DNA of 64,000 bases, taken from assembly GCA_020466095.1 (NCBI GenBank), contig CM035808.1, forward strand, positions 49,231,979 to 49,295,978, given 5' to 3'. The position numbers and the translations under genes are program-made. Shown in pieces: positions 1-10,796 of the stretch (position 1 is its first letter; each line of letters begins with the position of its first letter). Under the pieces are notes generated by a model. That model did no database searches and had not been told where the DNA came from. It saw nothing but the letters and a program-made list of their open reading frames with translations. The DNA comes from Chlorops oryzae (taxonomy: Eukaryota; Arthropoda; Insecta; Diptera; Chloropidae).

Positions 1-264
1 AGGATTGACGCCGCCAGCTCTCAAAGGAAGTGTCATATTTTAACAATTAAAAGTCGATCGCCAAGCGCTTTGTTTTTGCCTGTTGATCCGTCATTTAGTT
101 CTACATTCCCCTTTACCTTAAGTATATAGCTTTTTCTCCTTCTTTTCTTTTCCACAAACGCCAGACATAAGTAGCACCCTAGATACGAACTAGTGATGCA
201 CGATATTCATCGATATTTTTCATATCGATGTTTTTTTCTTTGATATTCGATATTTTTAATCGAT

Positions 265-543
265 TGTAAAGTCCTACTAATAACTGTGTCCTATCCCGAG
301 CGATGCCGGGTACTATTCAGAGAGTCGAAGAGAAGACAGTCGGTCTACAGCATTCGTAAGAAGAAGTCGCGTTGCGCACGAGTTATGTTTCTTTTAAATC
401 GTTGAGTTGTGAAATAGAGTTTCTTATTCTTTTATTATTTTTCTGAGTGAATATACTTTTGATTTCTTTCTTTGTTAATAAAAGTTGATATGAGTTAAAA
501 TGGCTCGCTTAATTAATTGAACAGAAGTGGAGTGACGTTAATA
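265..543 (+). repeat. 5' LTR of the Gypsy element
   Basis: It starts TGTAAAGTCC and ends CGTTAATA. It matches 5667-5942 except for a 3-bp AAG expansion near 360. An AATAAA signal lies near the end (about 478). I see no convincing TATA box. The end is TG...TA rather than TG...CA; it is set by the empty-site comparison and could shift by a base. Confidence 0.93.
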
Positions 544-693
544 TTTTCAGTCAGTGGGATAACACCCGTTAAGCGCATTCAAAGTAAAACGGTAGAATTT
601 CACAACTCTCGGGTTTTTTTTTCCAAACGCGAAATACGCATACGCGCAACGCAACACAATAAAGGCTGTACGCAACGGCAGCGAAAGAGACGA

Positions 694-897
694 AACGCAG
701 CAACGTTCAACGGAGCAAACGTATATCGCTCAAAAGAAGTTCTCAACGCAGCAACGTTCAACGGAGCAAACGTATATCGCTCAAAAGAAGTTCTCAACGC
801 AGCAACGTTCAACGGAGCAAACGTATATCGCTCAAAAGAAGTTCTCAACGCAGCAACGTTCAACGGAGCAAACGCATATCGCTCAAAAGAAGTTCTC
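694..897 (+). repeat. Four tandem 51-bp repeats in the Gypsy 5' leader
   Basis: Copies lie at 694-744, 745-795, 796-846 and 847-897 and are nearly identical. The unit contains AACGTTCAACGGAGCAAACG. Because 51 is a multiple of three, reading frames stay open through the array on both strands (517-963 and 600-899), but these frames show no protein-like features. The position between LTR and gag is where the Drosophila gypsy insulator array lies; the sequences are not obviously the same. Confidence 0.95.
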
Positions 898-1423
898 AAC
901 GCTCAACGAAGGATACACTCGACGTCCAGAGAGTACCGGGAGAACGACGATAAGGCTGTATAGGGAGTCTCTGCAACTAAACGACAAAACGACGCTCATA
1001 CGTAATTGGGCAAAGGCACAGTGAGAGAGAAGCGACTCTTCCACGCTAGCGGAGAGAATAAATTCAGCGCTCTCAACGTACACATACGCAGATTTGAATT
1101 CAACGAACAGCGAGCATTCAAGCAGGCGAAGCAGTTAAGAATTCCAAGAAGCGGCGATTCTGAACAACTAGAAAATAAACGAAGGAGACAAGAAGCATAT
1201 GAACTGAAGTTTATGTGGAAGTACATGTTTCGCACGTATTAAAAGCAAACTGAATTAGGGTTGCGAGAACGAGTTAGGGCGGCTAAACTTCTGCGGAACG
1301 AATGTCCGGATTGTGCATTAATATTCGGATTGCGGAAAAATAATATTCGCATCACGGAATAAGTATTCAAATTATCGCACAAATAATTATATTGCGTCAT
1401 TTTTCTAGATCTAAGGTCACAAA

Positions 1424-4400
1424 ATGTCGAAAGTTAAGCTGGCGTCACTGAAGGTTGACCAATTGGACAAGTTGCTCGAAAGTCAGAACATGACGTCTAT
1501 TGGTAATAAGGCCGCAAAGGTCATGAGGCTGACGGAGGTTTATGGAGCCGACGAAATTGATCGTGAAGAGCTGGAAGCCATTATGGGAGGTGCAAATTGG
1601 GCTTCCGAAATAAACGAGTTAAGGGAAATTATTGCTGGACTGGCTTCAACAGTGGAAAGTCTAATGAGGTCGCAGAACGATTCGCGGTTGCGGACATTCG
1701 AAAGGAATGAAGGAAATTCTGAGCAGCATAACAACGGCCAGCCGAATCCTGGACGAGAGACCGAAGTAATCGTGGTAGCGGAGGAGACTGCACGAAACGG
1801 CGGTACGAATGAACGACGTCCATGGACAGCAGGTGGCGTGCACGATCTGATCGGACTATTACCGGAGTTCGACCCCATAAAGGGACCACTTACATCAGAA
1901 CAATTTATTCATCGGACGGTGCAGTTGCAAAGGTCATACGGATGGGAAGAAGGCGAAGTTCTAATGGCGGTACAGTTGAAACTTAAAGGCGTGGCAAAAG
2001 ACTGGCTTGATGCGCAACCGGTTTTTGCGTATTGGAAGGATTTCGTAGAAGCTTTTAAAGCGGATTTTCCAGAAACGACAGTCAGCGCGGAAATTCATAA
2101 AGATATGGCAAAAAGGCGACGCAAGCCCAGCGAGTCTATGAAGGAGTTTTTCTATGCGATGCTAAATTTGGGACGGCGCGGTAAGCTGGACGAAGCTTCG
2201 ATTAATTCTTACATTATTGGTGGCCTTAACGACGGAAACGTATCACGCATGTTGACGGCCATGAATATCCAAACGAATAGCGAATTGTTCCGGTCGCTAG
2301 AGAATTTATCGGGCATGGCGACAACTGGGAAAACGGAGGCGGCAAATAAAACGGAAGCTGGAAAAATCCACGACGCAAATGGAAAGGAAAGAAAACCAGT
2401 TAAGTGTTTTAATTGTAACGAGTTGGGACACATCTCAGCAAAGTGCACAAAGCCTCAAAGACGTCCAAAATGCACCAAATGTGGTAAAATCGGCCATGAG
2501 TCGAAAGACTGTCGGAGCGGACACGCAATATCGGAAGTTAGGAACGGAGATGACAAATTTCGTCATCCGATGATGAAGAAAATTCGGATAGGTGGCAATG
2601 AAGTGAACGCGTTGGTCGACACCGGAAGTTTCTGCTCGATCATTGTAGAGACAGCGTTGCCTGAAATCGAAAGGAAAACGGCTAATAAGGAGCTCATCGG
2701 ATTCGGTGGGTCGACGATCAATGCCAAGCAGAAAATAGAAACAAACATTGAAATCGACGGACAGGTGATCGAAACGGTATTCTTTATAGTTCCGGTCAAC
2801 GTAATGCAGTGCGACGTTTTGATTGGCAGGGATGTGTTGTGCAGAGATAGCCAAAAATTTGTTATCGACAATGGGGTACTCAGCGTTATGACTTCCGAAG
2901 ACTGTACGGTGAAGTCGCACGCATCAAACGGAAACGGTCGAACGGTGGAGCAACTGCTGGAGGAATTTCCGGAGTGTTTCGCAGAAACGATTGACGAGTT
3001 GGGGCGATGCACAATCAATGAAATGACGATCGACGTAACAACGCAGAAACCAATCATTGGGAAACGATATGAGGTAGCATTTTCGCAACGTAAGCAGCTG
3101 ACGGAAATAATTGAAAATCTTTTGGAGAACGACATAATCAGGCGCAGTTCATCACCTCATGCAGCGTCAGTTCTTCTGGTGAGGAAAAGCAACGGGGAAA
3201 GTCGAATGTGCGTGGACTTCCGGGCGTTGAATACGGTCACGATTAAAAAGCAGTATCTGATGCCGATCATCGAGGAACAACTTTCACGTTTGGCTGGTAA
3301 TCTCGTGTTCACAACACTCGATATGACCTCTGGCTACTACCAGATACCACTGAAAGAGGAGTCTAAGCAGTTCACAGCTTTCTTGACGCATGAAGGCTTG
3401 TTCGAGCACAACGTGATGCCATTCGGCCTGGTGAATGCTCCGATGGTATTCCAGGAAACGGTTATGAATATGATACGCACCATGAAGCACAGGGACAAGG
3501 TGGTAAACTACGTGGATGAGGTAATCATCGCAACACGAACCATGGAGGAAACACTTGATGTGCTCCGCGAATTTTTGGAGACCATTCGAAGATCTGGGCT
3601 GAAGCTGAGACCATCGAAGTGCCGATATCTCGAGGCATCAGTGACGTTCCTGGGTCATAGGATAGATAATGAAGGCATACGACCTGGAGCAGAGAAAACG
3701 AGATGCATCGAGGAGTTTCCAAGGCCAAAGACAACGACAGCAGTGAGGCAGTTCCTTGGTTTAACCGGGTTTTTCCGGAAATTCGTCAACAGCTATAGCC
3801 TGATAGCCTTGCCTTTGACCGGTTTATTGCGGAAAGCAGTGGAATTCGTTTGGGACAGTGACCAGGAAAACGCGTTTGTGGCATTGAAGAGCGCTATCAC
3901 ATCGGAACCTGTTTTGACAATCTTTGATGAGAAAAGACGGCACGAAGTGCATACAGATGCTTGTGCTCTGGGGCTGGCAGGAGTTCTTTTTCAGTATGAA
4001 GAAAAGGGCGAACTAAAACCAGTATTCTTTTATAGCAGACAATGTAATGAGGCAGAACAACGTTACGCTAGTCACGAGTTAGAGGTCCTGGCGATCGTGG
4101 AAACGCTTCAACGATTCCGAACATTCTTATTGGGAAGGCGATTTACCGTTGTAACGGACTGCAACGCCATAGTTACGACGAAATCATCATCGGCCATTCC
4201 TCCAAGAATCGCACGCTGGCTTTTGAAGTTACAGGAATTTGACATGGAGTTTCAACATCGGAAGGGAACTAAAATGGCCCACGTTGATGCGATGAGTCGC
4301 ATGCCAGCAAGGTCGTTGACGGAACAGGCAGAAACAGTGGCCGACCGAATATTGACAGTGTTCAATTATGACGGAGACTGGGTTGCGGCGATGCAATGGC

Positions 4401-5671
4401 AAGACGAGAATCTGCGGAAGATTATCGAAATTCTCAACGGAAAGGAGTCGCAAGAACAGAGGCAAACCCGAAAGGACTATGTTATTCAAAGTGGACGCTT
4501 GTATCGAACGACAGATAAAGGGAACAAGCTAGTACTACCTAAAGGAGCCTACTGGAGAATCGCCGAATCATGTCATGACAAATCGGGTCATTTTGCAGTC
4601 CAGAAAACGCTCGAGAAAATAACAAAATATTTTTGGTTTCCGAGGATGCGACGATTCCTAAAAAAATATATTGCAGCATGTCCTGAATGCATTTTAAACA
4701 AAGTAAAAGGAGGGAAAAAAGAAATCGAGCTTCACATTGAGGATCCGTTGCCGATACCCTTCAGGACCATTCATCTGGATCATTTGGGACCTTTCCAAAG
4801 GAGCAAACGGGGAAACCTGTACATCATCGTTGTTGTTTGCGCTTTCAGTAAACATGTTACACTGAAAGCGTTGCGAAATACTAAATCGGGTCCGGTTATA
4901 TCGCTGTTGCAAGAATTGTTTGCTGTGTATGGGCTCCCGAATATCATAATCACGGATCGGGGCACGGCCTTTACGTCCAAGTCATTCACCGATCTCATGG
5001 ATAAGTATGACATTCACCACATCAAGACGGCCGTGAGAACTCCCAGGGCCAACGGACAAGCGGAAAGGGTGAACCGTACCGTATTGGCGTCACTTAAATG
5101 TGTAGCGGCTTCGGCAAAGGATTGGGACGAGGCTTTGCCAAACTTACAGTGGGCTATAAATTCTCAGGCAAACCAAACAACGAACTGCAGTCCCAATAGC
5201 CTTATCTTTAATTTTCATCCAATGGATGTTACAACGAATAAGCTGGTACACGCGATGGACGAAAGCAACGATGAACCACTTAATGATTTCCGGTCAGAAG
5301 AGGCGGCGCAGTACGCGGCAAAAGAGAGGTCAAAATGGAAGCAAAGATTCGATGCTAAGACCTGTACGCCCCACAAATACCAACTGGGCGATCTTGTGGC
5401 AGTTGATTACGTCGCGGGTCCAACTGGAACGTCACATAAACTGGATCCAACATACAAAGGACCATACAGGATCACCAAAACGCTGGGACGCGACCGATAT
5501 TTGGTGGAAGACTTACCGGACTTACCACGAAACCGAAAGCGGTACACGGGTGTATTGGCTGCGGACCACTTGAAGCCATGGTGCCTGTTTACGGAACCTG
5601 ATGAGATGAGCAATGAGGACGGTGGCGATTCGTCCGAGCCGGACGAAAGGTCAGGAATGGACGAGTTGTAA
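1424..5671 (+). CDS. Gag-Pol polyprotein of the Gypsy element
   Basis: This is one uninterrupted frame of 1415 residues. The domains in order are: a Gag capsid-like region (about 130-300); two CCHC zinc knuckles (from Cys328); an aspartic protease with DTG at 399-401; reverse transcriptase (about 510-790); RNase H with its acidic residues in place (HTDA, HELE, VTDC, HVDA motifs); an integrase with an HHCC zinc-binding region; and a D,D,E core that includes TDRG near 1178. Replication would copy the element RNA and integrate the DNA. One key residue is odd: the RT box, normally YxDD, reads YVDE (residues 696-699), so the second catalytic aspartate is glutamate. The stop codon TAA lies inside the 3' LTR. 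The start ATG follows the context ACAAAATG and is the first in frame. Gag and Pol in one frame means no frameshift is needed. The frame is intact, but activity is doubtful because of YVDE. Confidence 0.93.
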   Translation: MSKVKLASLKVDQLDKLLESQNMTSIGNKAAKVMRLTEVYGADEIDREELEAIMGGANWASEINELREIIAGLASTVESLMRSQNDSRLRTFERNEGNSEQHNNGQPNPGRETEVIVVAEETARNGGTNERRPWTAGGVHDLIGLLPEFDPIKGPLTSEQFIHRTVQLQRSYGWEEGEVLMAVQLKLKGVAKDWLDAQPVFAYWKDFVEAFKADFPETTVSAEIHKDMAKRRRKPSESMKEFFYAMLNLGRRGKLDEASINSYIIGGLNDGNVSRMLTAMNIQTNSELFRSLENLSGMATTGKTEAANKTEAGKIHDANGKERKPVKCFNCNELGHISAKCTKPQRRPKCTKCGKIGHESKDCRSGHAISEVRNGDDKFRHPMMKKIRIGGNEVNALVDTGSFCSIIVETALPEIERKTANKELIGFGGSTINAKQKIETNIEIDGQVIETVFFIVPVNVMQCDVLIGRDVLCRDSQKFVIDNGVLSVMTSEDCTVKSHASNGNGRTVEQLLEEFPECFAETIDELGRCTINEMTIDVTTQKPIIGKRYEVAFSQRKQLTEIIENLLENDIIRRSSSPHAASVLLVRKSNGESRMCVDFRALNTVTIKKQYLMPIIEEQLSRLAGNLVFTTLDMTSGYYQIPLKEESKQFTAFLTHEGLFEHNVMPFGLVNAPMVFQETVMNMIRTMKHRDKVVNYVDEVIIATRTMEETLDVLREFLETIRRSGLKLRPSKCRYLEASVTFLGHRIDNEGIRPGAEKTRCIEEFPRPKTTTAVRQFLGLTGFFRKFVNSYSLIALPLTGLLRKAVEFVWDSDQENAFVALKSAITSEPVLTIFDEKRRHEVHTDACALGLAGVLFQYEEKGELKPVFFYSRQCNEAEQRYASHELEVLAIVETLQRFRTFLLGRRFTVVTDCNAIVTTKSSSAIPPRIARWLLKLQEFDMEFQHRKGTKMAHVDAMSRMPARSLTEQAETVADRILTVFNYDGDWVAAMQWQDENLRKIIEILNGKESQEQRQTRKDYVIQSGRLYRTTDKGNKLVLPKGAYWRIAESCHDKSGHFAVQKTLEKITKYFWFPRMRRFLKKYIAACPECILNKVKGGKKEIELHIEDPLPIPFRTIHLDHLGPFQRSKRGNLYIIVVVCAFSKHVTLKALRNTKSGPVISLLQELFAVYGLPNIIITDRGTAFTSKSFTDLMDKYDIHHIKTAVRTPRANGQAERVNRTVLASLKCVAASAKDWDEALPNLQWAINSQANQTTNCSPNSLIFNFHPMDVTTNKLVHAMDESNDEPLNDFRSEEAAQYAAKERSKWKQRFDAKTCTPHKYQLGDLVAVDYVAGPTGTSHKLDPTYKGPYRITKTLGRDRYLVEDLPDLPRNRKRYTGVLAADHLKPWCLFTEPDEMSNEDGGDSSEPDERSGMDEL

Positions 5672-5942
5672 AGTCCTACTAATAACTGTGTCCTATCCCG
5701 AGCGATGCCGGGTACTATTCAGAGAGTCGAAGAGAAGACAGTCGGTCTACAGCATTCGTAAGAAGTCGCGTTGCGCACGAGTTATGTTTCTTTTAAATCG
5801 TTGAGTTGTGAAATAGAGTTTCTTATTCTTTTATTATTTTTCTGAGTGAATATACTTTTGATTTCTTTCTTTGTTAATAAAAGTTGATATGAGTTAAAAT
5901 GGCTCGCTTAATTAATTGAACAGAAGTGGAGTGACGTTAATA
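5667..5942 (+). repeat. 3' LTR of the Gypsy element
   Basis: It is 276 bp and matches 265-543 apart from one missing AAG. The first bases, TGTAA, supply the stop codon of the Gag-Pol frame. It is followed by the TSD CGAT at 5943-5946. Confidence 0.95.
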
Positions 5943-6384
5943 CGATGTTTACAACATTGATATATCATCATATCGATAAGAAAAAGCACGATATCAGAAA
6001 AAGTCGCTGCCCTAATTCGCGCGAAAATTTATTGGTGATGCATCGTGACGCTTTTTTCTGAAGAAGTAGTAAGTATTTTTACATCCTTACATCCAAAGAT
6101 TATAGCCGTTCATAACTCCCCATAATATATAAGAGAGAAATTCCCTCAGTTGTTGTTGTTGTTGCAATTTGAAAATCGAAAATTTGACAATTTTTCAATA
6201 TTTCTCTTTTATTCATAATTTTATAAAATTCGAAAAATAGTATACACTGAAAAAAATTGTTCGGAAATTCGAATTTAAAATAAACATTTGCGATTTGTAT
6301 ATAGAGCCGGAGCTAGAAAAATAACCAATTGTACATTATTATGTAGACCATTGAGCTGTGTTTCAGAAACAATAAAAAAAAATT

Positions 6385-6606
6385 TGTGTCTACATTGGGC
6401 CAGAAACTCGAGTTGCGCGATCGTAAACAACAACCCCGACGCCACTTTCACGTTTGAAAGTAAGAAAGAGATGCAAAAAGCGTATCGCACAAAATTACCT
6501 GTACGAGCAACTCGCGACAGAAATTTTTCCCTTACCTTCCCCGTACCTCGTCTCTCCCACAAACTCGCGAGTTGCGCAACTAAAATTGCCTAGTGTAGAA
6601 GGCCTC
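6385..6606. repeat. Fragment of a GAGGCC-ended MITE
   Basis: The sequence ends TGTAGAAGGCCTC at 6606 and matches, reversed, the complete small element at 39426-39713. Its other end is missing: the match stops near 6385. The remaining part contains the internal inverted motif AGTTGCGCAACT. Confidence 0.75.
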
Positions 6607-6728
6607 AATAGAGCAACTCTTCAATGAAGAATTTGCCTAGTCTAAGCCGGACCGAAGAACGAAGAACGATTCCATCGATACGCAAATATCGATACTTTTC
6701 CGGAATATCGGGCATCACTAATACGAAC

Positions 6729-7098
6729 CGATACAAGCTTTGAAGCTTTGAAAGCGTTGAAGCTTTTCAAAGTTCAGCTTCAAAGTCGACTAACGTTCAT
6801 GATACAAGAAAACAAGATAGCGCCATTTCAGGGCGATGACGAAACAAATCATAAATGTTGACACGTTGTTGTTTTTTGCATGTTAAATCGGCTTTTTATC
6901 TTCGGATGCAAATTTTGGTTATATTTGAAAGTTTAGACAACAGATTTTTATATCAACGTGTAAAGAAATGTTTGGAAAAAAAAAGAAAAATATATTTCAT
7001 TCAAAAAATTAACTTTTTCATTAATAATTTTGCATTCAAAGAGCCACTTGCTGGAAACGCGCAGCAATTTTGTTTTCTATCGCCAGTTCGCTTTCAGC
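6729..7098. other. No gene recognised
   Basis: The stretch is AT-rich. It contains iterated GCTTTGAAGCTTTGAA-like words (6735-6790), and a motif GATACAAGAAAACAAGATAG (about 6802) related to the ends of the hAT MITE at 56527-56703. The reading frame at 6855-7121 shows no protein family features. Confidence 0.6.
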
Positions 7099-7278
7099 TA
7101 GAGTTGCAAAACAATCGATAGTACTATCGATAGTTATTTTATTTTTTGACTATCGGCGAGTAATGATAGTTTTTTTTTAACTGGCAAAACTATCGATGTT
7201 TTTGACTATCGACAGTTCAAATCCACCGCTAGCATCACGTTAAAATTTTGTTCAAGCGGGAGTAAAAATTGACGAAAA

Positions 7279-7477
7279 ATGGAAACAGGTAAGCCCATTT
7301 TTTTTTACTTGAGCGAAAGGCTTGCTTTACTATACTTTTTTTGCAGCCACCAAAAGGCCCAAAATTTCGGAAGTGTGGAATCATTTTAAGCTAAATAGCA
7401 ACAAAGAGCATGCAACGTCCTTGCGTTGTCACAAAATATATAAAACAAGTGGAAATACCTCAAATTTGAATCCATAA
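7279..7477 (+). pseudogene. N-terminal BED zinc-finger exons of a hAT transposase
   Basis: Exon 1 is 7279-7288 (ATG plus two codons and one base). An intron with GTAAG donor and TTGCAG acceptor follows (7289-7346). Exon 2 runs from 7347 to a stop at 7475-7477. The spliced product begins METATKRPK and continues with SEVWNHF and a SGNTSNL motif, the signature of the BED zinc finger that hAT transposases use to bind DNA. The first cysteine of the usual pair and the final histidine are degenerate, and the frame ends at once. The catalytic part is absent. Confidence 0.7.
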
Positions 7478-7589
7478 TGGTAATGCATGACCGTCTATCT
7501 GTGGTATTTGAATAGTAAGTTAAAATTGCCTTAAAAATTCAGATTGGCAGTTTTTGCAGTGCAAAGTGACAAACTGCTGTAAACTTATG

Positions 7590-8480
7590 ATGACAAGGCT
7601 TTTGGCTTTTACACTTACTCGAAAGAACTGATCGTCAATTCTTACTTCGTTTGCCTTTTATGACATTTTCCTCTTCCACACAGGGGTGATATTTTATAAA
7701 ATATTAGCAAATTGAATTATGAATCTCTGATTAAGGGTTGATAGCAGAAGCATAAATACAGCACTTCCTATTTTGTTTTAATGAATTTAATTATTGATGC
7801 TAAGGAGTATTTCAAAATGCTTGAATTAAAAATGCTTTTTGAAAAAGGCAATTTTTAGTAGCTGTTAAAATCTTCTGTTTGAAAATATATTCTATTAATG
7901 ATTTGGAGGAGTAAACTTTCTAGGTGATTTTCATATTGTTAAAAAAATAAAGGTGAAACTCCATAAGCGACGGAACATTTCAAGCATTTTAGGCGGAAGA
8001 AATGTAGCTGCTTCCATTTAAATGCATTTCCATACATTGATTCAATGAAAGCAGCACAAATATTTTCATCTTTGCCGCGAATACCGCAACAACCGTCCTT
8101 TCCGTCGTTTATGGAGTTTCGCCTTAAATTTTAGTTATATTCATCACATTTTTCTTCATATCTTATAACATAAAAATTAGTATTCAATTAATAGTTTTCG
8201 GTACATACAAGAATGTAAGACCCTAAAATATGGATCAAGAAAAATAAGTAAAAACATATAATTGCATGCGATGCTGTTTCCACGAACAACGAAAACGAAT
8301 AAAATAAATGTCAAAAATTTGCTCCCAGCCATCGATAAGTTCGATAAGCGAAAGAGAGCAAAGACGGATTGAGCGAGTACGTGCAACCAAAAAACGTTCA
8401 ACTTTTCGATAACGATATGTTATCGGTTTGTACTGAAAATGAGAATTGACGGTCAACTATTGACTAATGTAAAAGGCCTC
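7590..8480. mobile_element. GAGGCC-ended MITE, copy A (left end missing)
   Basis: The right end reads TAATGTAAAAGGCCTC at 8480. The body aligns base by base with copies B (13776-15163) and C (15182-18091). The left terminal repeat is absent and homology starts near 7590. The copy contains an inner inverted repeat (about 7950-8127, GGTGAAACTCCATAA... / ...TTATGGAGTTTCGCC) also seen in B and C. It preserves the uninterrupted sequence at the sites where B and C carry further insertions. Confidence 0.8.
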
Positions 8481-8791
8481 AATGATAGTTGATAGTTTTT
8501 ACTATCGTTTTGAAAACTATCGATAGTGGGACTATCGATAGTTTTGCAACTCTACTTTCAGCCATGTAGGAGCTTTCAGCGCTCTCAGCGATAACATCGC
8601 CAAAGAGCATAGATCAGAGATTGTTAGGCCCATTAAACGTCCATAAGCGACATTCAAAAGCTGTTTTATAGCTTTCACATCGACAGCGTGTACATGTGAG
8701 TGCGAAAGCTGTTTTTTTCAATTTCGAGAGAATGCGAGAGAGCAACGCAGCTTACGCTCTTTCTTTCGTATGCTTGTTGTTTTTGTGCTAG

Positions 8792-10786
8792 CAAAGAGCT
8801 TGGAATATAAGAAGAGATTGCAAAATTGAAAAAGCTTTAAAAGAGCTTTTTGCCTCAGGCGACCGTCTCGGGTATGAATCGAAATGCGTGTATTTTGTTG
8901 TTGTCCAGTTGTACGCACGAAAACAAAAACCGAAATCCTGCATCTCGTTCGCCCTTATTGAGAATAGCCAATATAGTCAAATGTACTACTCCTTCACATT
9001 GATCTTCGATCCTTTTGTGTGTGTTTTTTGTTCGAGCCCATATCGCCGTACATATATGCAAACTTGATGGTGTGTGCTTACGCATCAACGTACATACGTA
9101 TCTACTTGAACGGCTGTGTGCTTCGCGAGTCGAAAAATCAGAAATCATATTTGGTAGGGCTTATGTTCTGTGTCAAAAAAGAATAACTGTTTAAGTCACA
9201 GTTTGCTGTTGCGGGAATGAGTTTTAAAGATATGCTATTCTTACGTGTTTCCATATTAAATGGAGTTTCATTTTTTCAATAATTTTTTTTTCTATTTAAG
9301 CCAAGATTGTAAAATTTTGCTGGAATATACTTCTCTCTGAAAGGAATTCAATAAAATAAATAACTCATTTTGAGCTTAAGTCGACTTAAGCAGTTTTTGC
9401 TTATTTCCACAGTATTGTTTAGTTTTCGCTACGCGACTTGTGCCAGAAGCTGCCGTTCGGCGTTTGTAGCGTGATTTTCCTTCAGCGAATCATGAAAAAG
9501 TTAAAGTCTGGTCGACTTTGAGAACACAATGAAGTGATTTGTTGGTCCCTTCCAAATACAAATAAATTTATAATTTAAAGAAATATTACAAAAGATTGTA
9601 TGTTTCCATCATTTTTTAAGTAGGTTCTAGCTTTAAAGTCAATGATATTTTTTTCAGTGGTAAGTTTAAACAACAAATATTTATCCGTGCGTATATCATA
9701 TACCTGGCTTTTCCAAAAAAACGTCGAACCCAACCACTGCTCCTTCTTCACAGGAACCTGCAACTAAAAAGTTTAAAATTCTGCAAAGCAGGTAAAATAA
9801 ATACATAACAGTTTTATAAGTAGTTTTCTTTAGATAAATTTTTATATTATTCCTCGTATAGATAAACAGCGTTTCAGTTTTTAAAAAATGTAAATAAGTG
9901 CATGTCTACATATCTGAATAAAAGTGGTTTTTTGGCGAAAAGCCTTTTCGTAAGTAGAAATATTTAAAACGTTATATATACGACACCAAGAACATTAGTA
10001 TACAAAATATGTATATATGTATACAAAAAAGTAAAAATCTTCATTGTGTTCTCAAAGTCGACCAGACTTTAACTTTTTCATGATTCGCTGAAGGAAAATC
10101 ACGCTACAAACGCCGAACGGCAGCTTCTGGCACAAGTCGCGTAGCGAAAACTAAACAATAATGTGGAAATAAGCAAAAACTGCTTAAGTCGACTTAAGCT
10201 CAAAATGAGTTATTTATTTTATTGAATTACTTTCAGAGAGAAGTATATTCCAGCAAAATTTTACAATCTTGGCTTAAATAGAAAAAAAAAATTATTGAAA
10301 AAATGAAACTCCATTTAATATGGAAACACGTAAGAATAGCATATCTTTAAAACTCATTCCCGCAACAGCAAACTGTGACTTAAACAGTTATTCCTTTTTG
10401 ACACAGAACATAAGCCCTACCAAATATGATTTCTGATTTTTCGACTCGCGAAGCACACAGCCGTTCAAGTAGATACGTATGTACGTTGATGCGTAAGCAC
10501 ACACCATGAAGTTTGCATACATATATGTACGGCGATATGGGCTCGAACAAAAAACACACACAAAAGGATCGAAGATCAATGTGAAGGAGTAGTACATTTG
10601 ACTGTATTGGCTATTCTCAATAAGGGCGAACGAGATGCAGGATTTCGGTTTTTGTTTTCGTGCGTACAACTGGACAACAACAAAATACACGCATTTCGAT
10701 TCATACCCGAGACGGTCGCCTGAGGCAAAAAGCTCTTTTAAAGCTTTTTCAATTTTGCAATCTCTTCTTATATTCCAAGCTCTTTG
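8792..10786. mobile_element. Long-inverted-repeat element 1
   Basis: The ends are CAAAGAGCTTGGAATATAAG and its inverse. The inverted repeats are about 745 bp (8792-9535 against 10041-10786), with a unique centre of about 500 bp. The 7-bp TSD GTGCTAG is at 8785-8791 and 10787-10793. The centre retains a decayed piece (about 9700-9800) of the frame seen more fully in element 2. A 7-bp duplication would fit the P superfamily or an atypical hAT, but no diagnostic protein motif remains. Confidence 0.85.
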
Positions 10787-10796
10787 GTGCTAGTAC

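Larger units (their letters stand above)
265..5942 (+). mobile_element. Gypsy-superfamily (Metaviridae) LTR retrotransposon, apparently complete
   Basis: Two near-identical LTRs of 279 and 276 bp flank a single long Gag-Pol frame. The TSD is CGAT (261-264, 5943-5946). It is confirmed by comparison with the uninterrupted related sequence at 43520-43600, which reads across the site. The LTRs differ by one AAG unit as far as I can read, which suggests a recent insertion. No env frame follows pol. Just after the 5' LTR I cannot assign a primer-binding site to a tRNA. Upstream of the 3' LTR a purine-rich stretch (about 5641-5666) overlaps the end of the coding frame and may be the polypurine tract. 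Confidence 0.93.
191..6720. mobile_element. Non-autonomous hAT element (family hAT-2), host of the Gypsy insertion
   Basis: The ends read TAGTGATGCACGATATTC (from 191) and GGCATCACTA (to 6720), and are flanked by the perfect 8-bp TSD ATACGAAC (183-190, 6721-6728), as expected for hAT. Its left part (191-264 plus about 5947-6085) matches, reversed, the right end of the larger hAT at 39253-43602. Its right part (about 6385-6720) matches the left end of that element. There is no transposase, so this is a deletion derivative, with about 300 bp of unrelated filler at 6090-6385. The Gypsy retrotransposon at 265-5942 sits inside its left terminal region. Confidence 0.9.
7099..8554 (+). mobile_element. 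hAT element remnant with BED exon (hAT-4)
   Basis: The ends are TAGAGTTGCAAAAC... and ...GTTTTGCAACTCTA, with ATCGATAGT-rich subterminal inverted repeats. The 8-bp TSD CTTTCAGC is exact at 7091-7098 and 8555-8562. Just inside the left end are two short exons coding a BED-type zinc finger. The rest of the transposase is gone, and a GAGGCC-ended MITE occupies about 7590-8480. Confidence 0.9.

Noticed and set aside
694..897. CRISPR-like array
   Set aside because: The units are contiguous with no variable spacers, and the setting is a eukaryotic retrotransposon leader.
517..963. Open frames on both strands over the leader repeats
   Set aside because: They are kept open by a 51-bp repeat whose length is a multiple of three; no protein features.
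1424..5671. Classing the Gypsy element as an env-bearing errantivirus
   Set aside because: No third frame follows pol; the frame ends in the LTR.
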